Source of the DNA: an uncultured Eggerthella sp.
GTDB lineage: Bacteria; Actinomycetota; Coriobacteriia; Coriobacteriales; Eggerthellaceae
Direction of reading: 5' to 3'
DNA: 23,265 bases
Assembly: GCA_900551155.1 (NCBI GenBank)
Contig: URVA01000013.1
Span: 1-23,265, forward strand
Below, piece after piece: positions 1-7,611 of this stretch. The position numbers and the translations under genes were made by a program. Positions within the stretch are counted from its first letter, which is position 1. The number at the start of each line of letters is the position of its first letter. The notes beneath the pieces are model-generated. The model was not told the DNA's origin. It saw nothing but the letters and a program-made list of their open reading frames with translations, and did no database searches.

Positions 1-17
1 GCACGATGGGGTAGGCG

Positions 18-174
18 TTTTTGGATGAAAATGTACGTTTGTTACCATTCAGCATTGCGAGATGTAATGATTTAAGAATTATAGGTAACCAAACAATCTT
101 AATCTGCCTATTTGTCGTGAAAAGCATTCTCGGAGCGTCGTTTTTGGTGACAAACGTACATTTTCATCCAAAAA
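18..174. repeat. 157-bp element bounded by 30-bp inverted repeats
   Basis: Positions 18-47 and 145-174 are inverted copies of each other: 29 of 30 bases match. The shared core reads ATGAAAATGTACGTTTGT on one arm. The roughly 97 bp between the arms have no ORF of note. This could be a small non-autonomous mobile element (MITE-like), a paired protein-binding site, or an RNA closed by a long stem. I see no clear target-site duplication outside the arms and no second copy in the window. Confidence 0.6.
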
Positions 175-463
175 GGGTGCTTTAAATAGACAAAAATATT
201 TTTGATTGGATTTTGATAGGATCTCGACCTGAGATTCAATGCAAAGCTGCGGATTCGGACATAAACTTGCGTGCTTGGACATGAACTTATGTGGCCTAAT
301 ATGAGTCATAAATTCGGTACAGAAATGAACCGCAAGCTTGATGCAGACAAGTGTTAAATGCAAGAGTGACTTCTTTAGAACTTTCTTAAAGATTTTTTCG
401 AAGCGCGTTAAATGTAAACCATTATTTCGCATTTTTTCTTACAAACGTTACGCCGATTTCAGG

Positions 464-508
464 TTTGACCTACTTTTCTTAAACCTGTCTTAGAACCATG
501 TTCAACCT
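464..508 (+). promoter_or_regulatory. Three TTnRACCT direct repeats upstream of phnD
   Basis: TTTGACCT (464-471), TTAAACCT (479-486) and TTCAACCT (501-508) lie in the same orientation just upstream of a possible phnD promoter. The last two start 22 bp apart, which is twice the 11-bp period of PHO boxes bound by PhoP-type regulators. Phosphonate operons are usually controlled by phosphate starvation, so a PhoP site is plausible. The repeat match itself is short and unproven. Confidence 0.3.
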
Positions 509-527
509 ATTTTTTTCGAACTTTTCC

Positions 528-538
528 TTGGTTATATT
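528..538 (+). promoter_or_regulatory. Possible -10 element of the phnD promoter
   Basis: TATATT at 533-538 is preceded by TG at 529-530 and lies about 50 bp before the phnD start. No good -35 hexamer sits 17 bp upstream, only a T-run. That would suit a promoter needing an activator bound at the direct repeats just upstream. Weak evidence. Confidence 0.3.
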
Positions 539-589
539 CGCTCCTGTCTTTTGTGACTAGTGAAAAAAAGAAAGGAAAAGGACTAACAA

Positions 590-1636
590 ATGGAAGGTGT
601 AACTATTGCAAAGCGCTCTTTGGCAGTTCTGATTGCTGCAGTACTTGCGCTTGGCACTGTGTTGTTCGCAACGGGCTGTTCCTCAGACTCAGGAGAGGGC
701 TCTTCTAACAGTGAACCTCTTACGGTCGTATTTTTGCCTGATAATTCTTCTGCTGATATGGAAGCATCTCGCGATGCAGTTGCGGAAATTATCAAGAACG
801 CAACAGGCCGCGATGTTGAAATCATGACCACGACTGACTACAACGTAGCAATTGAGGCTCTTGTTTCTGGTCAGGCTCAGATGGGCTATCTTGGTGCTGA
901 AGGCTATGTTCAGGCAAATGAAAAGAACGACAAAGTTCAGTGCGCATTCACTGCAAGTGATGCAAATGGCACCCTGGACGAGGCCTGTTACTACAGCCGC
1001 ATTTGTGTAAAGACTGAAAATGCAGACCAGTACAAAGATGGTGACACCTATACCATCGACAACATCAAGGGAAAGAGTTTCTCCTTCGTGTCTGCAACCT
1101 CTACTTCGGGCTTTGCAATTCCTTCAAGCTCCATTGTTGAAAAGTTCGGTCTGGAATCTTCCGACGAATTGCTTGAAGATGGCGCCTTCTTTAGCTCCGT
1201 AATGTTTGGCGATTCTCATCAGGGCTCTGCCGTAAACCTGCTTTCTGGTAATGCCGAAGCTGCGGCATTCGACGATATCGATGTTGATATGTACTTCGAT
1301 CTGGTTTCTGGCGAGCCTAATACCGTAGGTGCTGTTTACAAGGTAAAGGATGACGCAGAGGCACCATTTGATACTGTGCGCGGCGAACAGTTCACCATCA
1401 TCGGTATCACTCCAGTTCTCAATGCTCCCTTCTGCTACAACACGGAAACCTTGAGCGAGGACGAGCAGAAGGCAATTACTGACGCTATGACTTCTGCTGA
1501 TACTGCTGCTAACACTGCAATCTTCTATGACGGCGAAGACGAAAACGCTACTGGCCTCGTAGAAAAGGAATCTGACAAGACCGCTTTTGTAGCTGTTGAA
1601 GATTCCTGGTATGACCCAATTCGCAATCTCGGCTAA
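590..1636 (+). CDS. phnD: Phosphonate ABC transporter, substrate-binding lipoprotein PhnD
   Basis: This is the extracytoplasmic binding protein that captures phosphonates and hands them to the PhnC/PhnE importer. The 348-residue product starts with a lipoprotein signal: KR at 8-9, a hydrophobic stretch, then FATGC with the lipidated Cys at residue 30. A Ser/Gly-rich linker follows, and the PhnD-type fold starts near residue 43. Ligand-region segments are recognisable: SATSTSGF (phosphonate-binding Ser/Thr after the hinge), GDSHQGS (His) and AAFDD (Asp). The ATG at 590 follows AGGAAAAGGA at good spacing. It is the first gene of the phn cluster. A strong terminator-like hairpin just after its stop probably raises its output over the downstream genes, as is common for binding proteins. 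Unlike the E. coli order (C-D-E), phnD here precedes phnC. Confidence 0.93.
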   Translation: MEGVTIAKRSLAVLIAAVLALGTVLFATGCSSDSGEGSSNSEPLTVVFLPDNSSADMEASRDAVAEIIKNATGRDVEIMTTTDYNVAIEALVSGQAQMGYLGAEGYVQANEKNDKVQCAFTASDANGTLDEACYYSRICVKTENADQYKDGDTYTIDNIKGKSFSFVSATSTSGFAIPSSSIVEKFGLESSDELLEDGAFFSSVMFGDSHQGSAVNLLSGNAEAAAFDDIDVDMYFDLVSGEPNTVGAVYKVKDDAEAPFDTVRGEQFTIIGITPVLNAPFCYNTETLSEDEQKAITDAMTSADTAANTAIFYDGEDENATGLVEKESDKTAFVAVEDSWYDPIRNLG

Positions 1637-1651
1637 TTGCGAATGATTTCT

Positions 1652-1686
1652 GACCTCGCTGAGTTATCTCAGCGAGGTCTTTGTTT
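1652..1686 (+). terminator. Terminator-like hairpin between phnD and phnC
   Basis: A perfect 12-bp stem (1652-1663 with 1668-1679, loop TTAT) is followed by TTTGTTT. It has the form of an intrinsic terminator. phnC starts only 62 bp further on with no strong promoter between, so it probably acts as a partial terminator or 3' mRNA stabiliser that sets phnD above the rest of the operon. Confidence 0.75.
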
Positions 1687-1748
1687 CCACTGAAGTTTTT
1701 GTTCTAGCAATTCCTAAATAGGGAAGATTAAGTAAATGGAGAGGAATT

Positions 1749-2651
1749 ATGGCTGATTCGGACCTTTTGGTTATCGACGACCTTTCCAAAAGTTACAACG
1801 GAAAGAGCAAGGCTCTTGATAGCATCAATGTAACGATTGGTCGTGGCGAATTTGTGAGTGTAATTGGCTGTTCTGGTGCGGGTAAATCTACATTTTTGCG
1901 CTGCATTAATCGTCTTATTGATCCTACTGAAGGCAGCATTGTTTTTAATGGCGAAGATGTAACCAAAATGTCTCGACGTCAGCTTCGCGGAGTACGTCGT
2001 CGCATCAGTATGATCTTCCAACACTACAATCTGGTATATCGCGCAAGCGCTATTGAAAATGTGCTGCAAGGTCGTCTGGGCTACAAATCAAGCTTGGCGG
2101 GTGCTCTTGGTTTGTATACCGAAGAAGAGAAAATGGAAGCTTTTGACATTCTGGCGAAAGTGGGTTTGGCTGAGTTTGCCTACAAGCGCGCCGACCAGCT
2201 TTCAGGTGGTCAGAAGCAGCGCGTAGGCATTGCCCGCGCTTTGGTTCAGGACCCGCTTCTTATGTTGTGCGACGAGCCTATTGCGAGTTTGGATCCGAAG
2301 TCTTCTCGTACGGTTATGGAGCAACTGCGCTGGGCTTGTGATGAATTGGGTATTGCTTGCTTGGTAAACCTTCATCAGGTCGATTACGCGGTTGAATTTT
2401 CCGATCGCATCATTGGTCTTCGTCGTGGCAAATTGGTATTCGACGGAACCCCTGATGAACTAGACGCTAAGGTAATTTCTTACATCTATGGCACGCCGTA
2501 TGTACGCGAACATGCTGATGGGGTAGAAGAAGGCGAACTGGTTGATCAGGCCCCCGATCGTCCAGGTATTGTGGTGGATGACGCCACTCCAGCTGTCCAA
2601 TCAAACGTCAGTGAAAAGAAGGAAGAAACCCTTACGGGGGCAGCATTATGA
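1749..2651 (+). CDS. phnC: Phosphonate ABC transporter ATP-binding protein PhnC
   Basis: This is the ATPase that powers phosphonate uptake with the PhnE permeases. The 300 residues carry every ABC motif: Walker A GCSGAGKST (40-48), a Q-loop near 91, the LSGGQKQR signature (151-158), Walker B LLMLCDE with catalytic Glu176, and the switch His209 in NLHQ. The PhnC-like segment RLGYKSSLAGALGLY is present. The C-terminus runs about 40 residues past the usual family length as an acidic, low-complexity tail (from about 255). The start has a clear ribosome binding site, GGAGAGGA. The stop overlaps the phnE start by 4 bp (ATGA). Confidence 0.95.
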   Translation: MADSDLLVIDDLSKSYNGKSKALDSINVTIGRGEFVSVIGCSGAGKSTFLRCINRLIDPTEGSIVFNGEDVTKMSRRQLRGVRRRISMIFQHYNLVYRASAIENVLQGRLGYKSSLAGALGLYTEEEKMEAFDILAKVGLAEFAYKRADQLSGGQKQRVGIARALVQDPLLMLCDEPIASLDPKSSRTVMEQLRWACDELGIACLVNLHQVDYAVEFSDRIIGLRRGKLVFDGTPDELDAKVISYIYGTPYVREHADGVEEGELVDQAPDRPGIVVDDATPAVQSNVSEKKEETLTGAAL

Positions 2652-3529
2652 GTGCGTTTTCTTTCTTGAACCGCAAAGCAGCTGAAGGTCCTGCCTCAGG
2701 TGATATTGCTGATGCTGGGAAAGTTATTCTTCCCGATTCGCCTGAAGGAAGGAAGTTCTTCCGTAAACGCAGTATCTTTATCGTGCTTCTTGCGGTGGGT
2801 TTTATAGCCATTAATGCGATTTCGGGCGCTGCGGTAGATTTCGACTTTGTTGCTGCCGTTATGGATTTTCCTTCTGCGGTAGTTTGGATGGCAACTAATT
2901 TTGTTCCAACGGTAGAGTCGCTTGAGAAAATCCCTCAAATACTAAACGCCTTGCTGTCAACGGTTTTATCTGCGGTTGCTTCAAGCGTAATGGGTGCAAT
3001 TTTTGCCTATCTTCTGGCGGTACTGGGATGTCGTTCGGTGGGTATTGGTGGGCCAACTTCTGTTATCGTTCGCGCTATCGCATCGGTATTTCGCAACATT
3101 CCTGCAGTAGCTTGGGCTTTTATCTTGCTCTTTTCTTTTAATCAAAGTGAATTTACCGGCTTTCTTGTTTTGTTTTTGGGTAGCTTTGGATATTTGACGC
3201 GCTGCTTTTTGGAAACGCTCGACGAAATAAGCGGTGGTGTTATTGAGGCGCTTCGTTCTACGGGTGCAAGTTACTTGCAAGTTGTTGTTCAGGCAGTTAT
3301 CCCGCTTTCAATTACTTCAGTTGTGAGTTGGCTTTTATACATGGTGGAAACCAACATTCGCGATGCAACGCTCGTCGGTATTTTGACGGGTACTGGTATC
3401 GGCTTTGTGTTCAACGTGTACTACAAGAGCTTCGATTACGGCGTAACGGCAATCATTCTTCTTTTCATCATCGTTGTCGTAATTGCATGCGAAGCAACTT
3501 CTAACTATGTAAGGAGGCAGATTATATGA
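2648..3529 (+). CDS. phnE: Phosphonate ABC transporter permease PhnE (first copy)
   Basis: This inner-membrane subunit of the phosphonate importer has 293 residues. A cytosolic N-terminal stretch of about 40 residues is followed by one hydrophobic segment (about 43-60) and then the BPD_transp_1 core. The PhnE signature FRNIPAVAWAF and the EAA loop EALRSTGASYLQVVVQAVIP, which docks on the ATPase, are both present. It overlaps phnC and the second permease gene by 4 bp each, so the three are translationally coupled. The two different PhnE proteins presumably form a heterodimer. Confidence 0.93.
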   Translation: MSAFSFLNRKAAEGPASGDIADAGKVILPDSPEGRKFFRKRSIFIVLLAVGFIAINAISGAAVDFDFVAAVMDFPSAVVWMATNFVPTVESLEKIPQILNALLSTVLSAVASSVMGAIFAYLLAVLGCRSVGIGGPTSVIVRAIASVFRNIPAVAWAFILLFSFNQSEFTGFLVLFLGSFGYLTRCFLETLDEISGGVIEALRSTGASYLQVVVQAVIPLSITSVVSWLLYMVETNIRDATLVGILTGTGIGFVFNVYYKSFDYGVTAIILLFIIVVVIACEATSNYVRRQII

Positions 3530-4428
3530 GTCCGTCCGTTAGTGCAGAAGCTTGTGTGCAGCGTATTGCCGAAGCAAAACAGCTTGATGATGCAACGTTG
3601 GGAATCAAGCGTAGTCATGGCGGTCGAATTAAGACGCGTGTGGTAAATAAATCCAACACGGTTTTATGGATAACCTTAGGTACGCTAGTAGCAGTAACTA
3701 TCTTTACGTTCGTCATTATGGACTATGGGAAAATCCCTATGGCACAGGCAGTTCCTGCTGCTTTAGAAGACTTTGCCACTATGCTTACTCAGCCATGGTT
3801 GGTAAATCACTTCACCATGGAAGACGTAATCGTAGGTACCCTGCAGTCACTTGCTTTAGCAGCACTTACTACGTTTATTGGCGCGGTAATTGCTTTCTTC
3901 TTTGGTTTGTTTGCTGCTATGAATTTGTCTAACAAGGCTATTTCGAACGTGATTAAGGCAATCATGTCGTTCTTCCGTGCAGTACCAACCATTTTGTGGG
4001 TGCTCATTTTTACGGTTGCTATCGGTCTTGGCCCTGAGGCTGCAGTAACAGGCCTTTTATTCCATAGCGTTGCTTATTTAGTAAAAGCATATTCCGAAAG
4101 TTTCGAAGAAGTTGATCCAGGTGTTATCGAGGCGTTGCGTGCATCAGGTGCGTCTTGGTGGCAGGTGGTTTTTTCTGCGGTTGTTCCAGAAAAGATTACC
4201 GAAATGCTGTCATGGACGTTTATCCGATTTGAAATCAACTTCGTTAATGCGGTTGCAGTAGGGGCTGTTGCTGGTGCTGGTGGCGTAGGTTATCAGCTGT
4301 TCTTGGCAGGTAGCTTCTATCTCAATATTCATGAAGTAGGCGTCATCGTGTACTTCTGCTTGGCGGTTGCAGTGGTGCTAGAAATTATTGCTACTCAGCT
4401 GCGCAAGCGCTTCATTGTTCAGAACTAG
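3526..4428 (+). CDS. phnE: Phosphonate ABC transporter permease PhnE (second copy)
   Basis: This second permease subunit has 300 residues and the same architecture as its upstream neighbour: a charged N-terminal cytosolic part, one hydrophobic segment near 47-68, then the transport core. FFRAVPTILWVLIF replaces the RNIP region, and the EAA loop reads EALRASGASWWQVVFSAVVP. The two PhnE proteins are clearly diverged, so this is an old duplication rather than a recent one. AAGGAGG precedes the ATG, which overlaps the previous stop (ATGA). A 27-bp gap separates it from phnG. Confidence 0.93.
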   Translation: MSPSVSAEACVQRIAEAKQLDDATLGIKRSHGGRIKTRVVNKSNTVLWITLGTLVAVTIFTFVIMDYGKIPMAQAVPAALEDFATMLTQPWLVNHFTMEDVIVGTLQSLALAALTTFIGAVIAFFFGLFAAMNLSNKAISNVIKAIMSFFRAVPTILWVLIFTVAIGLGPEAAVTGLLFHSVAYLVKAYSESFEEVDPGVIEALRASGASWWQVVFSAVVPEKITEMLSWTFIRFEINFVNAVAVGAVAGAGGVGYQLFLAGSFYLNIHEVGVIVYFCLAVAVVLEIIATQLRKRFIVQN

Positions 4429-4455
4429 AGAGAAAAATCAGGAGAGAAAAAGGAA

Positions 4456-4884
4456 ATGGAAAGAAGAGTTCGTACGCGCATTTTGGTGGAGGGGCAGCCA
4501 ACTGTCCTTAACCAAATTGCGCGGGAAGTCGAACAAAAGCATGATGTAGCTCTTGTCAAAGAGCCAACCGAAGAGCTTGTCATGCTTCGTGTGCGAGAAA
4601 GCGCACGGCGCTCCCTTTTTTATTTAGGGGAAGCGCTTATGACTTCATGTGTGGTGCGCATTGGCGACACATATGGATACGGCATGGTCATGGGCGAAGA
4701 TCATGACAAAGCGTTTGATTTAGCAGTAGTGGATGCGGCTTACACCCTTGATCCTGCGGCATGTGAAGAAGCGGGATGGGATGCGCTGCTGATTCAGTCA
4801 GATGAGCACATTCAGGCAGAGAAGCGCAAACACAACGAAGCCCTCTTAAGAACGCAAGTAGATTTTTCGACCATGGAAGTGTAG
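4456..4884 (+). CDS. phnG: C-P lyase core subunit PhnG
   Basis: PhnG is part of the PhnGHIJ core complex. With PhnI and its partners it attaches the phosphonate to the ribose of ATP, displacing adenine. The 142-residue length matches the family (about 150). The family core is plain: ARRSLFYLGEALMTSC, then GDTYGYGMVMGEDHDKA and the helix LAVVDAAY. AGGAGAGAAAAAGGA lies in front of the ATG. phnH starts 2 bp after its stop. Confidence 0.92.
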   Translation: MERRVRTRILVEGQPTVLNQIAREVEQKHDVALVKEPTEELVMLRVRESARRSLFYLGEALMTSCVVRIGDTYGYGMVMGEDHDKAFDLAVVDAAYTLDPAACEEAGWDALLIQSDEHIQAEKRKHNEALLRTQVDFSTMEV

Positions 4885-4886
4885 TT

Positions 4887-5603
4887 ATGATTGCGAACAA
4901 TACTGAAACGCACGTGCTGCAACGTGCCTTTCGAAATATCATGAATGCGCTTGCGCGCCCAGGGCGACTTGGGGTAGTAGAGGTGTTACGCGCAGGCGAT
5001 GAAGAAGAAAATCCTCTGCCTATCTACTTTGAAACAGTAGTAAAAACCCTAGTTGATCAGGCAGTAACCTTTGCGGTTTCTGGTTCAAAGGAGACGCAGG
5101 CTACTCAGTGGGTAATGCTTAACACTCATTCCCATCCTACCGAACTAGAGCAGGCAGATTTTATTTTGATCCCCGATGTAGCGCATTCTTTTGCATGTCG
5201 CGATGCTATTTTGAAGGCGTTTGAAGGGACTTTAATTGCACCTGAAAAAGGAGCAACGATTCTTGTTAATTGTGGGTTGTTGGTAGGAGATAGTATTCCA
5301 GGTGCTCCTACCTGCGGCAGCGCTGCGGATGCCGTTGCTGGTACGGGAGCAAACGAAGTTAGAAATACCCCTAATCCAGACGAGAAGCTGTATCGTGTCG
5401 TAGTAAGTGGTCCTGGTGTAAAAGATACCCACACCTTCTTTGTGGACCGCAACGACTGGATTGAAGCACGTCACGATCGCGGCGATGAATATCCTTGCGG
5501 TATTGATCTTATTCTGGTGGATGTTGAAGGCCACGTGGTGGGCATTCCTCGTACAACCAAAATCATTTCGGTTGAAAAGGAGGGTGCCGCATGGGATATG
5601 TAG
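4887..5603 (+). CDS. phnH: C-P lyase core subunit PhnH
   Basis: PhnH is a structural subunit of the PhnGHIJ core, with a fold related to PLP-dependent transferases but no PLP site in the characterised homologue. At 238 residues it is longer than E. coli PhnH (about 194). Family landmarks: QRAFRNIMNALARPG near the N-terminus, FILIPD, the GPGVKD turn, and GIDLILVDVEGHVVGIPRTT near the C-terminus. The extra length lies mainly in the middle (about 115-160) and the last 20 residues. It starts 2 bp after phnG, and its stop overlaps phnI by 13 bp. Confidence 0.9.
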   Translation: MIANNTETHVLQRAFRNIMNALARPGRLGVVEVLRAGDEEENPLPIYFETVVKTLVDQAVTFAVSGSKETQATQWVMLNTHSHPTELEQADFILIPDVAHSFACRDAILKAFEGTLIAPEKGATILVNCGLLVGDSIPGAPTCGSAADAVAGTGANEVRNTPNPDEKLYRVVVSGPGVKDTHTFFVDRNDWIEARHDRGDEYPCGIDLILVDVEGHVVGIPRTTKIISVEKEGAAWDM

Positions 5604-6763
5604 CGGTTCGTGGCGGTGGCGTTGCCATCGAAGAGAGCTTAAAGCTTCTCGAATATGAGCGTGTGTCACAAGGTGATACGTCAACCGTTGAAGAAATAGA
5701 AATTACGTTTCCTGGCTTGGTAGAACAGGTCATGGGTGAGGCGTCGCTATATGCGCCTCGTTTGGCGGCATTGGCGCTCAAGCAAGCGCAAGGCTCTCCT
5801 GAAGAAGCGGTATTTTTGTTGCGTGCATTTAGGTCAACTTTGGAGCGTCCTTATATTTCGCGTGTAATTGATACCGAAAAAATGCAGGTAGAACGCCGCA
5901 TCTCGGCAGCTTTCAAAGACGTACCAGGCGGTCAATTGCTTGGTGCAACACGCGATTATTCTCATCGCTTAATTAATTTTGATTTAGAAGATGAAACTGT
6001 TGAAGATCAGGCGCGTATTCGCGAAGCTTTTGAAGCGGAAGTAGAAAAGATATGCGGCAGTGCAACAGAAGAAGCACTTGCTTCTTTAAGTTCTCTTCCT
6101 AAGGTTTTGGATTACTTACGTGCAGAAGGTTTGTCTGAAACGTATGTCAACGATGACACCGAACCTGTGGATGTAACCATGGAGCCACTTACGTTTCCTG
6201 CTCCTCGTTCTGCACGTTTGCAAACGCTCGCGCGCGGTATGACCCAAGGCGTTACTACGCTTGGATATGCAGCGATTCGCGGCTTTGGTCCTTCGCATCC
6301 AACAGTGGGAGAGCTTCGTGCGGGATCCATTGAAATTCTTATCGACAATCCTCTTTCGCAGGAGTGTAGCGAAGAAGATGCTTACTATCTTGGAAGCATT
6401 CCCGTTACCGAAGTCGAGAGTGTTTTCTCTGTTGATTCCACCAAAAATGGCAAGGCTCAACTTTCTTTTGAAGTGGGCTATGGGTTGGTCATGGGTCACT
6501 TGGAGACAAAAGCTATCGCAATGAGTGTGTTGGATTTCTGTCTTAATCAAGGCGATAAGCAGTACCCAACCCAAGATGAAGAATTCGTGCTCTATCACAT
6601 AGATGGAGTAGAGGCTACGGGCTTTGTCTCTCATTTGAAGTTGCCTCACTACGTTACGTTCCAATCCAAATTATCAAGTGTTCGTTCAACTGTTGAAGAT
6701 GTCGACGCTTCTGCAGCTGATGACACCCATCATTGTTCAGCCGTTGAAGAAGAAAAGGAGTGA
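5591..6763 (+). CDS. phnI: C-P lyase core subunit PhnI
   Basis: PhnI is the nucleosidase-like subunit of the core complex. With PhnG, PhnH and PhnL it makes ribose 1-phosphonate 5-triphosphate from ATP and the phosphonate. The product has 390 residues (E. coli about 354), the extra being an acidic C-terminal tail. It opens with the family N-terminus MGYVAVRGGGVAIEES. Other recognisable parts are RTLARGMTQGVTTLGYAAIRGFG-like helices near 210-235, the HP..GELR segment, and SHLKLPHYVTFQSKL near the end. AGGAGGGTG precedes the ATG. The phnH end is overlapped by 13 bp, which implies coupling. Confidence 0.93.
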   Translation: MGYVAVRGGGVAIEESLKLLEYERVSQGDTSTVEEIEITFPGLVEQVMGEASLYAPRLAALALKQAQGSPEEAVFLLRAFRSTLERPYISRVIDTEKMQVERRISAAFKDVPGGQLLGATRDYSHRLINFDLEDETVEDQARIREAFEAEVEKICGSATEEALASLSSLPKVLDYLRAEGLSETYVNDDTEPVDVTMEPLTFPAPRSARLQTLARGMTQGVTTLGYAAIRGFGPSHPTVGELRAGSIEILIDNPLSQECSEEDAYYLGSIPVTEVESVFSVDSTKNGKAQLSFEVGYGLVMGHLETKAIAMSVLDFCLNQGDKQYPTQDEEFVLYHIDGVEATGFVSHLKLPHYVTFQSKLSSVRSTVEDVDASAADDTHHCSAVEEEKE

Positions 6764-6765
6764 TT

Positions 6766-7611
6766 ATGCGACAGCTGTACCATTTCGCCTTCTTCGACGA
6801 GGCATCTAAGCGCGAAATTCGACGCGCCGTATTAAAAGGTATTGCCATCCCTGGACACCAGATTCCCTTTGCATCCCGAGAAATGCCTATTGGCCGTGGC
6901 TGGGGAACGGGTGGCTTGCAGGTAACCTTGTCGCTTATTGGACAAGATGACGTGCTTAAAGTTATTGACCAGGGTGCTGACGACAGTGTTAATGCGGTCA
7001 ATATCAAAAAACTTATCGTAGAAACAACCGATGTTGAGGTAGTTGAGAAAACTGAAGAGGCTACGATTATCCAGTCCCGTCATCGTATTCCCGAAAAACC
7101 TCTAACAGCAGAACAGGTATTGGTGTTGCAGGTTCCTATGCCAGAGCCATTGCGTGAATTTGAACCAAGTGAAGCAAAAACCCTTGTTCTTCATGCAGAG
7201 GCAGATTACACCGGTGCTTGGCTGGGTCTTTTTGATCAAATTATTCGCTACGGCCATACCACGACCAATGCCGATCATCCTTGTTTGGTGGAGGATCGCT
7301 ATGTTATGGCCCCATCACCCATCCCTCGTTTTGACACGATGAAGCTGCATATGAGCGAAAATCTAACGCTTTTAGGTGCAGGTCGTGAAAAGAAAATTTA
7401 TGCCGTGCCTCCTTACACCAAGGTTGCACCGCTCGACTTCGAAGACTACCCCTTCTCGGTAGAAAACTTTGAAGGAAAACAATGTCGTTTGTGCGGTGCT
7501 ACTGGCGTGTATTTGGACGAGCTGGTCGATGAAGAAACAGGCGAGACCTACTATCAGTGCAATGACACTGCTTATTGTTGCGCTCGCCGCGAGAATCGGG
7601 AGGGTGAGTAA
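6766..7611 (+). CDS. phnJ: C-P lyase PhnJ, radical SAM phosphonate lyase
   Basis: PhnJ is the radical SAM enzyme that breaks the C-P bond of ribose 1-alkylphosphonate 5-phosphate, releasing the alkane and 5-phosphoribosyl 1,2-cyclic phosphate. From the ATG at 6766 the protein has 281 residues, the family's normal length. The unusual PhnJ cluster motif is intact: Cys240, Cys243 and Cys265 (C-x2-C-x21-C) for the 4Fe-4S cluster, with Cys271 at the position of the E. coli catalytic thiyl Cys272. A GTG at 6760 is also in frame, but it falls inside the AAGGAG ribosome binding site (6755-6760), so ATG 6766 is preferred. It follows phnI directly and overlaps phnK by 1 bp (TAATG). Confidence 0.95.
   Translation: MRQLYHFAFFDEASKREIRRAVLKGIAIPGHQIPFASREMPIGRGWGTGGLQVTLSLIGQDDVLKVIDQGADDSVNAVNIKKLIVETTDVEVVEKTEEATIIQSRHRIPEKPLTAEQVLVLQVPMPEPLREFEPSEAKTLVLHAEADYTGAWLGLFDQIIRYGHTTTNADHPCLVEDRYVMAPSPIPRFDTMKLHMSENLTLLGAGREKKIYAVPPYTKVAPLDFEDYPFSVENFEGKQCRLCGATGVYLDELVDEETGETYYQCNDTAYCCARRENREGE

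Larger units (their letters stand above)
1..589. other. Non-coding left flank with the phnD upstream region
   Basis: No convincing gene is visible in this stretch. It is AT-rich and holds an inverted-repeat-bounded element (18-174), a run of unremarkable sequence, and the promoter/operator region of phnD (about 460-589). A minus-strand frame of 117 codons (79-432) has no usable ribosome binding site, runs through the inverted repeat and resembles nothing I recognise, so it is treated as chance. Confidence 0.6.

Noticed and set aside
79..432. Minus-strand reading frame of 117 codons
   Set aside because: No ribosome binding site, no recognisable domain, and it runs through one arm of the inverted repeat. 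Most likely chance in AT-rich DNA.
5232..5684. Long antisense frame over phnH/phnI
   Set aside because: It is a shadow of genes with strong family matches on the plus strand; the translation has no recognisable features.
6760..6765. GTG start for phnJ
   Set aside because: It falls inside the AAGGAG that properly spaces ATG 6766, and the ATG start gives the usual family length.
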